DNA from: an uncultured Schlesneria sp.
Lineage (GTDB): Bacteria; Planctomycetota; Planctomycetia; Planctomycetales; Planctomycetaceae
Reading direction: 5' to 3'
NCBI GenBank assembly: GCA_903840265.1
Contig: CAIMFH010000178.1
Coordinates: forward strand, 1 to 33,439
Length of the DNA stretch: 33,439 nt
Shown here: in pieces, positions 16,652-24,965 of the stretch
How the letters are laid out: each line of letters begins with the position of its first letter
Numbering within the stretch: position 1 is the first letter of the stretch
Notes under the pieces: model-generated
What the model saw: only the letters and a program-made list of their open reading frames with translations
Databases searched by the model: none
Told to the model about the DNA's origin: nothing
Position numbers and translations under genes: made by a program

Positions 16652-19627
16652 TTAATGGTGCAACTCAATCAGGTTCTTCTGTCCCTCGACTGCGATCAAG
16701 TCATTTCCTGCAGGCAGATCTCGGTAGACTTCGCGAATTCCGCTTGGCCAGGTGATCTCGATCAGTTCTGCCTGCGTATTCTTCCCAATGCCAAATACGA
16801 GGCGGCGTTCGTTGGCTGCCATGTAACCATCACCGGCTTTGACTTGCTTCAGCCAGGTGCGATCGCCGGCCGTGAGACGAACCCTTGCTCCGATGGCATC
16901 TCGAGCCGTTGTGGTAGCGCAGAGTCGCAACCCCAGCCAGTTGCCGGTTGCCTGCGACTGGTTTGTCAACAATGCGGCGGGGGCGTCGAGATGGGTGACA
17001 CAAACGTCCTGGCGACCGTCACGGTTCCAATCCAGACCTATCAAGCTGCGGCCCAGCAGGTTTTGTTGGAAGTACGGTCCCAAGCCGGCAGCAGATAACT
17101 CAACGAATTTGCCGACGCCTCGATTGTGAAACAGTTGGGGAGGCATCGCATCGGGAACGCCCGTAGAAAATGTCCGATCAACATGACCGTTCGCAACAAT
17201 TAAATCAGGCCATCCATCCAGATCGGCGTCAATAAACTGGGAGCCAAATCCCAGCAGATTAAACGTTGGATCCCGGAGCTTGGCATATCTCGTCATGTCC
17301 GCAAAAGAGAGATCTGGTTGCTGTAGGTAAAGTGTGTTGTAGTCTGCATAGAAATTGGTGACATACAGATCCAGACGTTCGTCACCGTTGGCATCATCGC
17401 AAGCGATACCCATGCAAGCCTGCGCCACTCCGTCTTCGTTCAATGCCACTCCTCGGAACAACCCGTCTTCCTGAAATATTGGCCGACTGGCTGAATTCGA
17501 GGCGACGTTGACGAAGAGGAAGTTTGCCGTCGTATCATTTCCGACAAAGGCGTCCAATCGGCCGCGATTTTGAAAGTCAGCAACGACGATTCCCAGACCC
17601 TTTCCGTCAGCCACGGCGATTCCGGATTCTTTGGTAATATCAACGAAGTGCCCATCACCGGAATTCAAATAGAGCCGATCCTGCTCTGCCGTAAACATCG
17701 TGGGCGCGCAACCCATTGGCCGCCCTTTCGACTTACAGGCGTGCTCAAGCACCTCGGCCAGGACGAGATAATTGACGACATACAGATCTGGGAGCGAATC
17801 GCCATTGAAATCAGCGAAGGCCGCGCTGGTCGTCCAGCCATCGTTCCCAACGACACGTGAAATCGACGTGATGTCTGAAAACGTACCGTCGCCATTGTTG
17901 TGATAAAGGCGATCGGGACCGACATTACCCACAAATAGATCAGGAAAACCGTCATTGTCAAAATCACCGACAGCAAGCCCTTGAGAGAAATCACCATCGC
18001 CAAGACCCGCTTGCTGTGTGACGTCGAGAAATGTTCCATCCCCTCGATTTCTGAAGAGATGATCCAGATGCGGGTTCTGGTCGGCAACAACAGGCCAGAT
18101 GCCGCTTTGACAAAAGTAGATATCTGGCCATGAGTCGCCATCGAAGTCGATTGCCCCGCAACCAGCTCCTGTTGCTTGCAGCATATGTTCCAGCCCTGTC
18201 GTCTTGGTGGTACCGTTTACATATTGAAAATCGAGACCCGAATTTGCCGCGTCATCGCGAAAGCGAATCTGGGGCTGATCAAGACTGAGATTTGCTCCGT
18301 CTTTCGGATCTTCAACGGACGTGGAATTTGGAAAAATCGGTCGGGCTAAAAGAGCATCTGTGACACCGTTCAGCAGAGCCAGCGACGGTTCTGGGAGTGC
18401 ATAGCGATATTGTCGCACGGCAGCATGAGCCCATTCCGATTCAGGCTGATACATCAGCATGACTCGACACCAGCCGAGTGCCTCGGAAGTCCGTCCCAGG
18501 GAAATCAGAAGTGTGTACGCATCCTTGATGCGGTCAGCGTTTGGAGTGCTTCGAAGCTCATCGACGGTGTACTCCAGCTTTGACAGCTCTGTCGATCTCT
18601 TGGCGAACCGGTCTGCAGAACTTGAGTCGCCCACGGCTGCGAAGAGTTGCGACAACTGGTAGGTTGCTGCCACATGCTCGGGAAATAGCCGAATCGCTGC
18701 GGCGAAACAGGCTAATGCATCCCGGTCGCGATGAAGATGCCTCATCCAATATCCCCTGGTGACCCAGATTTCGGGATGATTGTCCGCCTCTGCCGGAAGT
18801 GTGGCATGCCACTTTGCCATAGCTTCGGATCCTTCCGAATCCAGCAACAGCCGTCCCCATCGCGCTTGAGCTTCCAAACACTCTGGTCGCCCCTTCACAA
18901 TTCGTTCGAGGAGCGACTGAGCATATTCGCGATTCGCTCGGAGCAATGCGTGACGTGATTCGCCCAACAGGGGCAATGGGTCATCCGGACAAGACGCCTG
19001 ACTGGCACCGACCAAGCGCTCATCTCGAATGAAGACCCGTTCGGGCGTGCCAATTAAAATCAATTCGTCGGCACCGGTGGCTTGATGTGCTAAAGAGTGT
19101 TTCAAATACGGCAACGACTCCCAACAGCGTCCTTCAACTTGTAACAGGTACGCCAGCCGCCAATTCGCCCAGACGTGGTTGGAATCGAGAGCGAGCAACA
19201 TGCGAAGGGTGGATTCGGCCTCTCGAGCTCGGCCGACTAGCAATTGACGTTCAGCCAAGCCTTGCAAGGCGGCCCGCCGCAATTCTCCCGGGGCGGTTTC
19301 TGGAATCGCAGAGAACAGCTCGATGGCCTTACTTGATTCATTCGATTGGGCCGCAACCATCCCGGCGAGAGCCAAAGCCAAGTCGGAACGCGGTTCAAGT
19401 TCCAGAGCTTGTCGAGCGAACAAATCTGCTGATTTGTAATCTTCGCACGAAAGTGCTTGTGCGGATTTGCGTAAAAGATTCTCTAACCGAGATGGCAGAA
19501 GAACTTGCCACCCGATGAATGCAACAAGCCCAATTAAGCCAACCAGCAACAGCCTCGTTGACCATTCGATTGACCGAGTAGATCTTGGCTCCCGATCAAA
19601 TCGCACGATCTCAACTGAGCCCGCCAT
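16652..19627 (-). CDS. TPR and FG-GAP repeat protein of the CRTAC1 / ASPIC-UnbV family
   Basis: The 991-aa protein has an N-terminal membrane segment (about 25-43) and TPR-type helical repeats (about 48-400). A beta-propeller follows with calcium-binding FG-GAP/VCBS motifs: DFDGDSWPD (494-502), DFDNDGFPD (555-563), DFNGDSLPD (606-614), DANGDERLD (745-753), DADLDGWPD (800-808) and DWNRDGRQD (866-874). A C-terminal ASPIC/UnbV domain (about 895-970) has LGLRLCATTTARDAIGARVRL and ITWPSGIREVYRDL. Such proteins are abundant in planctomycetes; the propeller side probably lies outside the cytoplasm and may mediate adhesion or protein binding. Its start lies 12 bp after the stop of a two-TM protein gene, so it is the last gene of a cluster. 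Confidence 0.92.
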   Translation of the reverse strand: MAGSVEIVRFDREPRSTRSIEWSTRLLLVGLIGLVAFIGWQVLLPSRLENLLRKSAQALSCEDYKSADLFARQALELEPRSDLALALAGMVAAQSNESSKAIELFSAIPETAPGELRRAALQGLAERQLLVGRAREAESTLRMLLALDSNHVWANWRLAYLLQVEGRCWESLPYLKHSLAHQATGADELILIGTPERVFIRDERLVGASQASCPDDPLPLLGESRHALLRANREYAQSLLERIVKGRPECLEAQARWGRLLLDSEGSEAMAKWHATLPAEADNHPEIWVTRGYWMRHLHRDRDALACFAAAIRLFPEHVAATYQLSQLFAAVGDSSSADRFAKRSTELSKLEYTVDELRSTPNADRIKDAYTLLISLGRTSEALGWCRVMLMYQPESEWAHAAVRQYRYALPEPSLALLNGVTDALLARPIFPNSTSVEDPKDGANLSLDQPQIRFRDDAANSGLDFQYVNGTTKTTGLEHMLQATGAGCGAIDFDGDSWPDIYFCQSGIWPVVADQNPHLDHLFRNRGDGTFLDVTQQAGLGDGDFSQGLAVGDFDNDGFPDLFVGNVGPDRLYHNNGDGTFSDITSISRVVGNDGWTTSAAFADFNGDSLPDLYVVNYLVLAEVLEHACKSKGRPMGCAPTMFTAEQDRLYLNSGDGHFVDITKESGIAVADGKGLGIVVADFQNRGRLDAFVGNDTTANFLFVNVASNSASRPIFQEDGLFRGVALNEDGVAQACMGIACDDANGDERLDLYVTNFYADYNTLYLQQPDLSFADMTRYAKLRDPTFNLLGFGSQFIDADLDGWPDLIVANGHVDRTFSTGVPDAMPPQLFHNRGVGKFVELSAAGLGPYFQQNLLGRSLIGLDWNRDGRQDVCVTHLDAPAALLTNQSQATGNWLGLRLCATTTARDAIGARVRLTAGDRTWLKQVKAGDGYMAANERRLVFGIGKNTQAELIEITWPSGIREVYRDLPAGNDLIAVEGQKNLIELHH

Positions 19628-19639
19628 CTGGTGATCCGA

Positions 19640-19870
19640 TCAACCTTGACGAATGGACACTTGCTCTTCGGCGGCCCGTCGCGAATTTGAGCCATTTCGA
19701 TCCAACCACAACCCCATGCCGATCAGCCCTGTTCCGATGACTGTCAGCAGGCCGCTTACGGGGAGCAGAATCTCGTTCACAAACCGATAGTGAGGAAAGC
19801 CGATGCTATGTGCATGATAGAAAGCCTGCTCGGCAACTAAGAGAAGTAGCGCTCCCGTGATCATCCGCAT
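19640..19870 (-). CDS. Small two-helix membrane protein
   Basis: The ATG at 19870 is preceded by GGAGG (19878-19882) at 7-nt spacing and gives 76 aa; a longer reading frame upstream lacks such a site. The product has two hydrophobic segments (about 4-18 and 30-52) and a charged tail (DRNGSNSRRAAEEQ). I recognise no family. It sits between the zinc-ribbon protein gene (157 bp upstream) and the CRTAC1-type gene (12 bp downstream), so it is probably part of that transcription unit and may help anchor or assemble their products. Confidence 0.7.
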   Translation of the reverse strand: MRMITGALLLLVAEQAFYHAHSIGFPHYRFVNEILLPVSGLLTVIGTGLIGMGLWLDRNGSNSRRAAEEQVSIRQG

Positions 19871-20027
19871 GGAGAATCCTCCACCAGCAATTCTAGAAGA
19901 ATGCGACCAAGTTGGAATCTGGCTCAACAAGCAACTGGCCCCAGCCTACAGCACGTCTCTACACAAAGCAACGAGTGTAAATCAGTACTCATCCCCGCAG
20001 AAGAGGCTTGAGATTGCGGGCGTCCAC

Positions 20028-21209
20028 CTAGGGGTTTGCCTTCAACAATTCGCGTGCCTCGTCTGCTTCTGCAGAATGGGGAAAGCGGCGAATCAGACCC
20101 TTCAGGATTCCGATGGATTCGCGTTTGGACGAACCCGTGCCACTGTCGAGTTTCTTCTTCGCGGTTTCCAGTAGGCGTTCGGTGGCAGTTAAGGTCTTTG
20201 GCGTCCGTAGTACTTGTTCTTCTTCGGGGCCCTCGATCAGAAGTGTATCGACTTCAAAAAACTGCTTCTCACCGACTGCTCCGGAAAAGCTGCGCACGCT
20301 GTCAGGAGTTTTAACTTCCACAGTGAAGGGAATGACTCGTGGGGTCGAATTGCTGTTTGATCTCAGGTGGAATCCATGAACCAGAATCAGGTAGGTTCCA
20401 GATGGCGGAGTCTTGGTGTTCCAGCGAATGTGCTCGATCGGATCTTCGACATAGGCCGGTTTGAAATTCTGATCGACGTCCAGGAAGCCGGTTTCCGGTT
20501 TCCCCTTGTCGCCAAAATTGATGAAGCGTCGAATTCTTTCCGAGGGCGATCGAAAATGAACGTGCAAATCGAGATCGCTGGGGCCATCCCAGAATAGCGC
20601 GATTTCAAAGTCGCCCCGTCTGGCAGCGGGCTGTCTTTTGAGGCGTTCGGTTGCTGTAGGAGAGAATCTGGCAGCGGGGTCCGTGGAACCAGTGGTCTCT
20701 GCAGAAATCGACATCCGCCGTTGTCGTCCTCCAACATTGGTGCCCCCCTGTACAAGTGGCCCGTCCAATGGTTGATCCGGGATCTCTTGGCTCATGGCAG
20801 CCACTTGGGCATCTCCCTCAATGGTTGCCAGATCCGGGGCGGGTATTTCAATTGAAATCTCGCCCACTTCAATCTCTGTTCCTTCTGAGTCAAAAAACAT
20901 GGTCGCAATGAGTGATCGACCGAGCTCGCGTGATTCGAAAACAATGACGCCCAGTGCGGAGAGTAGAACCAGATGGATAACCAACGACACTGCGACGCCT
21001 TGCGGGAGCCCATTCAGCTTGGGGCGGCGAGGTCCGGTATCGACTATTTCCAGTGGAAACGGGGCTATCGTCTCCGATGCCGCGGGGGCGTGGACGACCT
21101 TCTGGCAAGTAGGACACCGTCCGGCGCGACCTTCTGATGTCGCCGCAGCCTTGATCACGTGCTGGCAGTATCGACAAACGAACGTGATGCTCGAATTGAC
21201 GTTGGCCAT
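20028..21209 (-). CDS. Zinc-ribbon, single-TM protein with YfaP/DUF2135-like beta domain
   Basis: The ATG at 21209 follows GGAAGGG (21217-21223) by 7 nt and gives 393 aa; a TTG start 24 codons upstream has no such site. The N-terminus is a zinc ribbon (C12xxC15 and C32xxC35), then a membrane helix (about 71-91) and a low-complexity stretch. A domain with FEIALFWDGPSDLDLHVHF, ETGFLDVDQN and SGTYLILVHGF resembles the YfaP/DUF2135 fold, which binds or presents substrates outside the cytoplasm. The last 60 residues look like a TPR hairpin (RESIGILKGLIRRFPHSAEADEARELL). The domain call is by pattern and is uncertain. The gene heads a likely operon with the two-TM protein and the CRTAC1-type gene. 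Confidence 0.75.
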   Translation of the reverse strand: MANVNSSITFVCRYCQHVIKAAATSEGRAGRCPTCQKVVHAPAASETIAPFPLEIVDTGPRRPKLNGLPQGVAVSLVIHLVLLSALGVIVFESRELGRSLIATMFFDSEGTEIEVGEISIEIPAPDLATIEGDAQVAAMSQEIPDQPLDGPLVQGGTNVGGRQRRMSISAETTGSTDPAARFSPTATERLKRQPAARRGDFEIALFWDGPSDLDLHVHFRSPSERIRRFINFGDKGKPETGFLDVDQNFKPAYVEDPIEHIRWNTKTPPSGTYLILVHGFHLRSNSNSTPRVIPFTVEVKTPDSVRSFSGAVGEKQFFEVDTLLIEGPEEEQVLRTPKTLTATERLLETAKKKLDSGTGSSKRESIGILKGLIRRFPHSAEADEARELLKANP

Positions 21210-21518
21210 CGTCATGCCCTTCCACGAGTTCGATGTCGCCGCCGAAGGGGAATTCTGCCCGATTGCAGAGTTGGAATTCAAGAGGGACTTGGTCTATTCG
21301 CAGGGCGATCGCTTTTTTGATTTTGGGTGGCACGCTCTGAGGCTTTGCGAAGGGCGTGGTTCTGAATGAAGCCGAAATCCCACGCCCTTCGAAGACTCAG
21401 GGCGTGCCACACTTCCTGCATTGTGATAAAAGCGATGGCGCTGGGTCTATTCGCAATCTGGCGTGATGCCCCCGGACGCTGAACGCTCGACGATCCGGGG
21501 TTCACTTTCGCCGCCTGC
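21210..21518. other. Intergenic region upstream of the zinc-ribbon gene
   Basis: 309 bp without a gene. It is largely occupied by the hairpin element at 21291-21455. The rest gives no clear promoter or terminator. Confidence 0.6.
21291..21455. repeat. Nested inverted-repeat element flanked by 12-bp direct repeats
   Basis: GGTCTATTCGCA occurs at 21291-21302 and again at 21444-21455 (12 of 12). Between them are three nested inverted pairs: ATCGCTTTT (21308-21316) with AAAAGCGAT (21428-21436); GTGGCACGC plus CTGAG (21327-21341) with CTCAG plus GCGTGCCAC (21396-21410); and CGAAGGGCGTGG (21348-21359) with its exact complement (21380-21391). The layout suggests a small non-autonomous insertion with target duplication. 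It lies in the upstream region of the zinc-ribbon gene and may affect its expression. Confidence 0.68.
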
Positions 21519-21980
21519 TCAATTGGCCTGTGTCAATTCGATCGTCTTCGTGCTGCTACTCGAACTGGACTTCAACTTCGATTTGCTGCTGATTTCGATC
21601 GCTTTTTGTGCGGCAATCCGCTTCCTGTTTGCACTGGCCTGACGCATACCTTCCCTCTGTCGATCGTGATGTTGGTGGATCTGCTGCATCATCATGTTAT
21701 GCGACGCTTGCATGTTGTTCAGGTATTGAGCTGTCTCCATCTGCGCTGCGATCATCGACGACTGCGAGGTGAGGTTGTTGTTCCCCATGCCGCCCATGCC
21801 GGCGCGGCCCATCCCCATTCCAGCCATCGAACCGGACATCTGCCCGCCGCTACCCCCCTGCCCGCCACCGGAACATTGGGCCTGAGCGGACATCGTCAAA
21901 CCAAAAACCGCCACTGCTGCCAATAATCCGGTCTTCAGCGACCACATCTCGGCAACACCCTGCATTCCTCTTGTGATCAT
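21519..21980 (-). CDS. Secreted Gly/Met-rich protein of unknown function
   Basis: The ATG at 21980 follows AAAGGGAGA by about 6 nt. The 153-aa product has a Sec signal (about 1-35, ending SAQA), then a Gly/Met/Ser-rich region (36-70, repeated GGxGG and MGMG). A Gln/Met/His-rich helical segment follows (about 75-115, MMMQQIHQHHDRQ), with a basic Ser-rich tail (KSKLKSSSSSS). I recognise no family. The Met and His clusters could bind metal, but that is only a guess. The gene is separate from the downstream operon. Confidence 0.72.
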   Translation of the reverse strand: MITRGMQGVAEMWSLKTGLLAAVAVFGLTMSAQAQCSGGGQGGSGGQMSGSMAGMGMGRAGMGGMGNNNLTSQSSMIAAQMETAQYLNNMQASHNMMMQQIHQHHDRQREGMRQASANRKRIAAQKAIEISSKSKLKSSSSSSTKTIELTQAN

Positions 21981-22166
21981 CGGAATCTCCCTTTGTGCTA
22001 ATCGCTCTTCGACATCGACTTCGCGGGATCCGCACGGAGTGGCGTCAAAAGCCTGCTGTTTGGTTAAGCGACATGCTTAACCTTGCCATCAGAGAGAAAC
22101 GTATTCCCAAGACAGGGTTCAACACCACGCAAACTGAATCCTCTTCAATTCACCTTGTGTCAATGC

Positions 22167-22201
22167 AAAACGCCCTTGGCCGAGGTGGCCAAGGGCGTTT
22201 T
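22167..22201. terminator. Strong bidirectional terminator
   Basis: A perfect 15-bp stem (22167-22181 with 22187-22201) with a GAGGT loop has T-runs on both strands. It lies 32 bp after the stop of the prolyl oligopeptidase gene (minus strand), whose transcript it most likely ends. Confidence 0.9.
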
Positions 22202-22232
22202 TGGTAATCGTGATGACTGGCGAGTCATTACT

Positions 22233-24350
22233 TCAGTCGGTCTTCATGTTCAGGCTCTTGACTAGGAACGCCATCTGATCAGCCGCTTCTTCGATCACCT
22301 TGGCGGTGGGCTTCCCCGCACCGTGACCGGCCCGCGTTTCGATGCGAATCAAGACGGGAGCCGAACCCGCCTGACATTCCTGCAACCGTGCGGCGAACTT
22401 GAAACTGTGCCCGGGAACAACGCGGTCATCGGTGTCGGCCGTTGTGATCAGCGTGGCAGGATACTTCGTATCGGGCTTCAGCGAGTGGTACGGCGAGTAG
22501 CCCAACAAGGCTTTGAATTCTTCGGCATTATCGGCACTTCCATAATCATCGACCCAGAACCGACCAGCAGTGAACTTGTGGAACCGCAGCATGTCCATCA
22601 CGCCGACTGCGGGCAGGCAGGCTCCAAACAGATCTGGTCGCTGAGTCATACAGGCTCCAACGAGCAAGCCGCCGTTTGATCCACCTTGGATCGCTAGTTT
22701 CTCGGGCTTGGTGTAACTGTTCTTGATCAGCCATTCGCCAGCCGAAATGAAATCGTCGAACACATTCTGCTTCTTCAGCTTCGTCCCGGCCTTGTGCCAT
22801 TCCTCGCCGTATTCGCCGCCACCGCGCAGGTTGGCGACCGCATAGACGCCCCCCATTTCCATCCACGCGACGCGCGAGACCGAGAACGCAGGCGTCAGCG
22901 GGATCGAGAATCCGCCGTAGCCGTACAGTAGCGTTGGATTCGATCCATCCAGCTTGAGTCCCTTCTTGTGAGCAATGAACATCGGAACTTTCGTTCCGTC
23001 TTTGCTCGAATAGAAGACCTGTTTGACTTCATAGTCGTCCGACGTGAACTTGACCGCAGCGCGACGCAACAGCTTGCTCTCGCCCGTCAGCAGGTCGTAA
23101 CGAAACACGGAGGGTGGCGTCGCGAAGCTGGAGAACGAATAGAACGTCTCGGTATCTGTTCGCTTTCCACCAAAACCTGATGCTGTCCCGATCCCTGGAA
23201 ACTGCACTTCGCGAATGAACTTGCCATCCAGCTCATGCATCTTGACTTGAGTTCGGGCGTCCTTCAGGTACGTCAACACGAACTGATTCGCGACGATGTC
23301 AGCACCGATCAGTGTCTCGGTGGTCTGTGCGACGACCTCGCGAACTTCTGTTGGCTTGCGAGTGTCGATCGCAATGATCCGCTTGCGTGGTGCTTCCAGA
23401 TCGGTGACGAAATAGAACACGGGACCATCGTTTCCGATGAACGAATAGTCGTCATTGAAGTGCTCGATCAGGTCGATCGGCATTCCATAAGGTTCGGTCA
23501 GATCCTTGTAGAGGACTCGGAACTTCTCGTTCGTCCCCTTCCAGATGTTGATCACCAGATAGTGTCCGTCTTCACTGACGCGCAGTCCGAAGCCCCAAGT
23601 TGGTTCGTCTGGTCGCTTGTAGACCAGCGTATCCTGGGACTGAGGCGTCCCAATGCGATGATAGAACACCTTCTGATTCAAGTTGGTCCGTTGGAATGCG
23701 GCTTCTTTCGGCGGTTCATCGTAACGGCTGTAGAAGAAGCCCTTGTTGTCGGTGGTCCAGGCTGCTCCACTGAACTTGACCCAACGCAATTCGTCTTCCA
23801 GCAGACGCCCGGTTTCCACTTCCATGATGCGCCAGACATTCCAGTCCGATCCCGCCTCGGCAACGCTGTAGGCGACATAGCGACCATCATCGCTGAACGA
23901 GGTGGCACCCAAAGCAACAGTGCCGTCTTTGGACCACTTGTTGGGATCGATCAGGACACTCGGCTCGGCATCGAGCGTGTCCTGCTTGTACATGACCGAC
24001 TGATTTTGCAGGCCATCATTCTTCAGAAAGAAGTAGCGTCCACCAGCCTTCGAAGGAGCTGAGAACTTTTCATAGTTCCAGAGCTCTGTCAGGCGTTTTC
24101 GGATCGTCTCGCGCTGCGGGATCGAATCGAGGTAGGCAAACGTCACCTTATTTTCGGATTCCACCCACGCCGCGACATCTTTCGATTCACGAACATCGTC
24201 TTCGAGCCAGCGATAGGGGTCAGGGACCTTCACGCCGTGCAGTTCATCTATGTGATCGATTTTCTTCGAACTCGGATACGTCATCTTCTCCCCTGCTCCA
24301 GCCGAACATGTCGCCAACGCCAAAATCAAGCACCAGATAATTCTCCTCAT
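22233..24350 (-). CDS. Prolyl oligopeptidase family serine peptidase (S9A), exported
   Basis: The ATG at 24350 gives 705 aa with a signal peptide (MRRIIWCLILALATCSAGA); the frame is open further upstream but lacks a sensible start. Family sequence starts at once: DPYRWLEDD. A beta-propeller follows (about 60-410), then the catalytic domain with GGSNGGLLVG (nucleophile Ser558), DTDDRVVPGHSFKF (acid) and AGHGAGKP (His). All three catalytic residues are present. The enzyme cuts short peptides after proline; here it is probably periplasmic. AAGGAAAA lies about 9 nt upstream, inside a small gene whose TGA overlaps this ATG (TGATG), so the two are probably translationally coupled. Confidence 0.95.
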   Translation of the reverse strand: MRRIIWCLILALATCSAGAGEKMTYPSSKKIDHIDELHGVKVPDPYRWLEDDVRESKDVAAWVESENKVTFAYLDSIPQRETIRKRLTELWNYEKFSAPSKAGGRYFFLKNDGLQNQSVMYKQDTLDAEPSVLIDPNKWSKDGTVALGATSFSDDGRYVAYSVAEAGSDWNVWRIMEVETGRLLEDELRWVKFSGAAWTTDNKGFFYSRYDEPPKEAAFQRTNLNQKVFYHRIGTPQSQDTLVYKRPDEPTWGFGLRVSEDGHYLVINIWKGTNEKFRVLYKDLTEPYGMPIDLIEHFNDDYSFIGNDGPVFYFVTDLEAPRKRIIAIDTRKPTEVREVVAQTTETLIGADIVANQFVLTYLKDARTQVKMHELDGKFIREVQFPGIGTASGFGGKRTDTETFYSFSSFATPPSVFRYDLLTGESKLLRRAAVKFTSDDYEVKQVFYSSKDGTKVPMFIAHKKGLKLDGSNPTLLYGYGGFSIPLTPAFSVSRVAWMEMGGVYAVANLRGGGEYGEEWHKAGTKLKKQNVFDDFISAGEWLIKNSYTKPEKLAIQGGSNGGLLVGACMTQRPDLFGACLPAVGVMDMLRFHKFTAGRFWVDDYGSADNAEEFKALLGYSPYHSLKPDTKYPATLITTADTDDRVVPGHSFKFAARLQECQAGSAPVLIRIETRAGHGAGKPTAKVIEEAADQMAFLVKSLNMKTD

Positions 24351-24547
24351 CAGAGATTTTCCTTGAGTTGTTGTTCGTTGATTGCAGGAGATTCGCGTTC
24401 GCGAATCTCCTTTACTGTTCCGAGACGTTTTGCGGACGCTAGGGTCAGGCACAAATAAGTGAGTTCACTGACATCGCGCAGCCGCTGATCGATGGCCTCC
24501 GGGGACATGTCTACGCTGCGGGGGCGAAGCTTAGGAAGTGGTGTCAT
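24350..24547 (-). CDS. Small conserved-looking protein coupled to the S9 peptidase gene
   Basis: The 65-aa product from the ATG at 24547 (a G-run lies about 10 nt upstream) begins MTPLPKLRPRSVDMSPEAID and continues RLRDVSELTYLCLTLASAKRLG. I recall similar short proteins with an S-V-D/E-M-[ST]-P-E-A-I core and an R-L-R-[DE]-[LV]-S-[EQ]-L helix encoded in planctomycete genomes, with no known function. It is predicted helical and cytoplasmic. Its TGA overlaps the next gene's ATG by one base. A longer form starting at 24619 is possible. Confidence 0.6.
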   Translation of the reverse strand: MTPLPKLRPRSVDMSPEAIDQRLRDVSELTYLCLTLASAKRLGTVKEIRERESPAINEQQLKENL

Positions 24548-24965
24548 CTGGCCAAAGCCCCCCATTCGTTGAAGGTCGACAAGAATTAGTAGGATAGATC
24601 GAAGCCACCGGTTACTCAATTCGATATCGTCAACCGATCTCTCCGGTCATCGCGAGGTTCGAGATCCGGCTGCGTCCAGGCCTGTTCGTCCGATCCTGCG
24701 CGGACTTCACGGCTTGAGCAGGCAAGATTCTGGCTTGGCCATTTTGTCGCCGCGTCGTGGACTCGGCAGATTCAATGTCGTCGTCCGTATTGCCTTAGGC
24801 TTGAAGTTCGGGCTATCGATCGCTACTTTTCGCGTTGTCAACGAGTGGTTTTGCTCGGGCGCTGATTGTTCGCGCCGAGGACCCCTTTCTGGCCGGAAAT
24901 GACATAAACCCGGCCGATCCCTTAATTTGCGGTTGTTTAGACGACCGGGTTTGGAAGGACTGCGC
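24548..24965. other. Divergent intergenic region before ppdK
   Basis: 418 bp between the divergent small-protein gene and ppdK. It must hold both promoters, but I cannot pick a convincing -35/-10 pair. The one clear structure is AAACCCGG (24906-24913) complementary to CCGGGTTT (24945-24952), directly abutting the ribosome binding site. Confidence 0.5.
24906..24959 (+). promoter_or_regulatory. 5'-UTR stem abutting the ppdK ribosome binding site
   Basis: An 8-bp perfect stem (24906-24913 with 24945-24952) with a 31-nt loop ends exactly where the Shine-Dalgarno GGAAGGA (24953-24959) begins; that site lies 6 nt before the ATG at 24966. It could modulate translation or stabilise the mRNA. It does not match a riboswitch class I know. 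Confidence 0.4.

Noticed and set aside
23235-24062. 275-codon plus-strand frame inside the prolyl oligopeptidase gene
   Set aside because: It is antisense to a well-conserved peptidase with an intact triad; no family sequence is seen.
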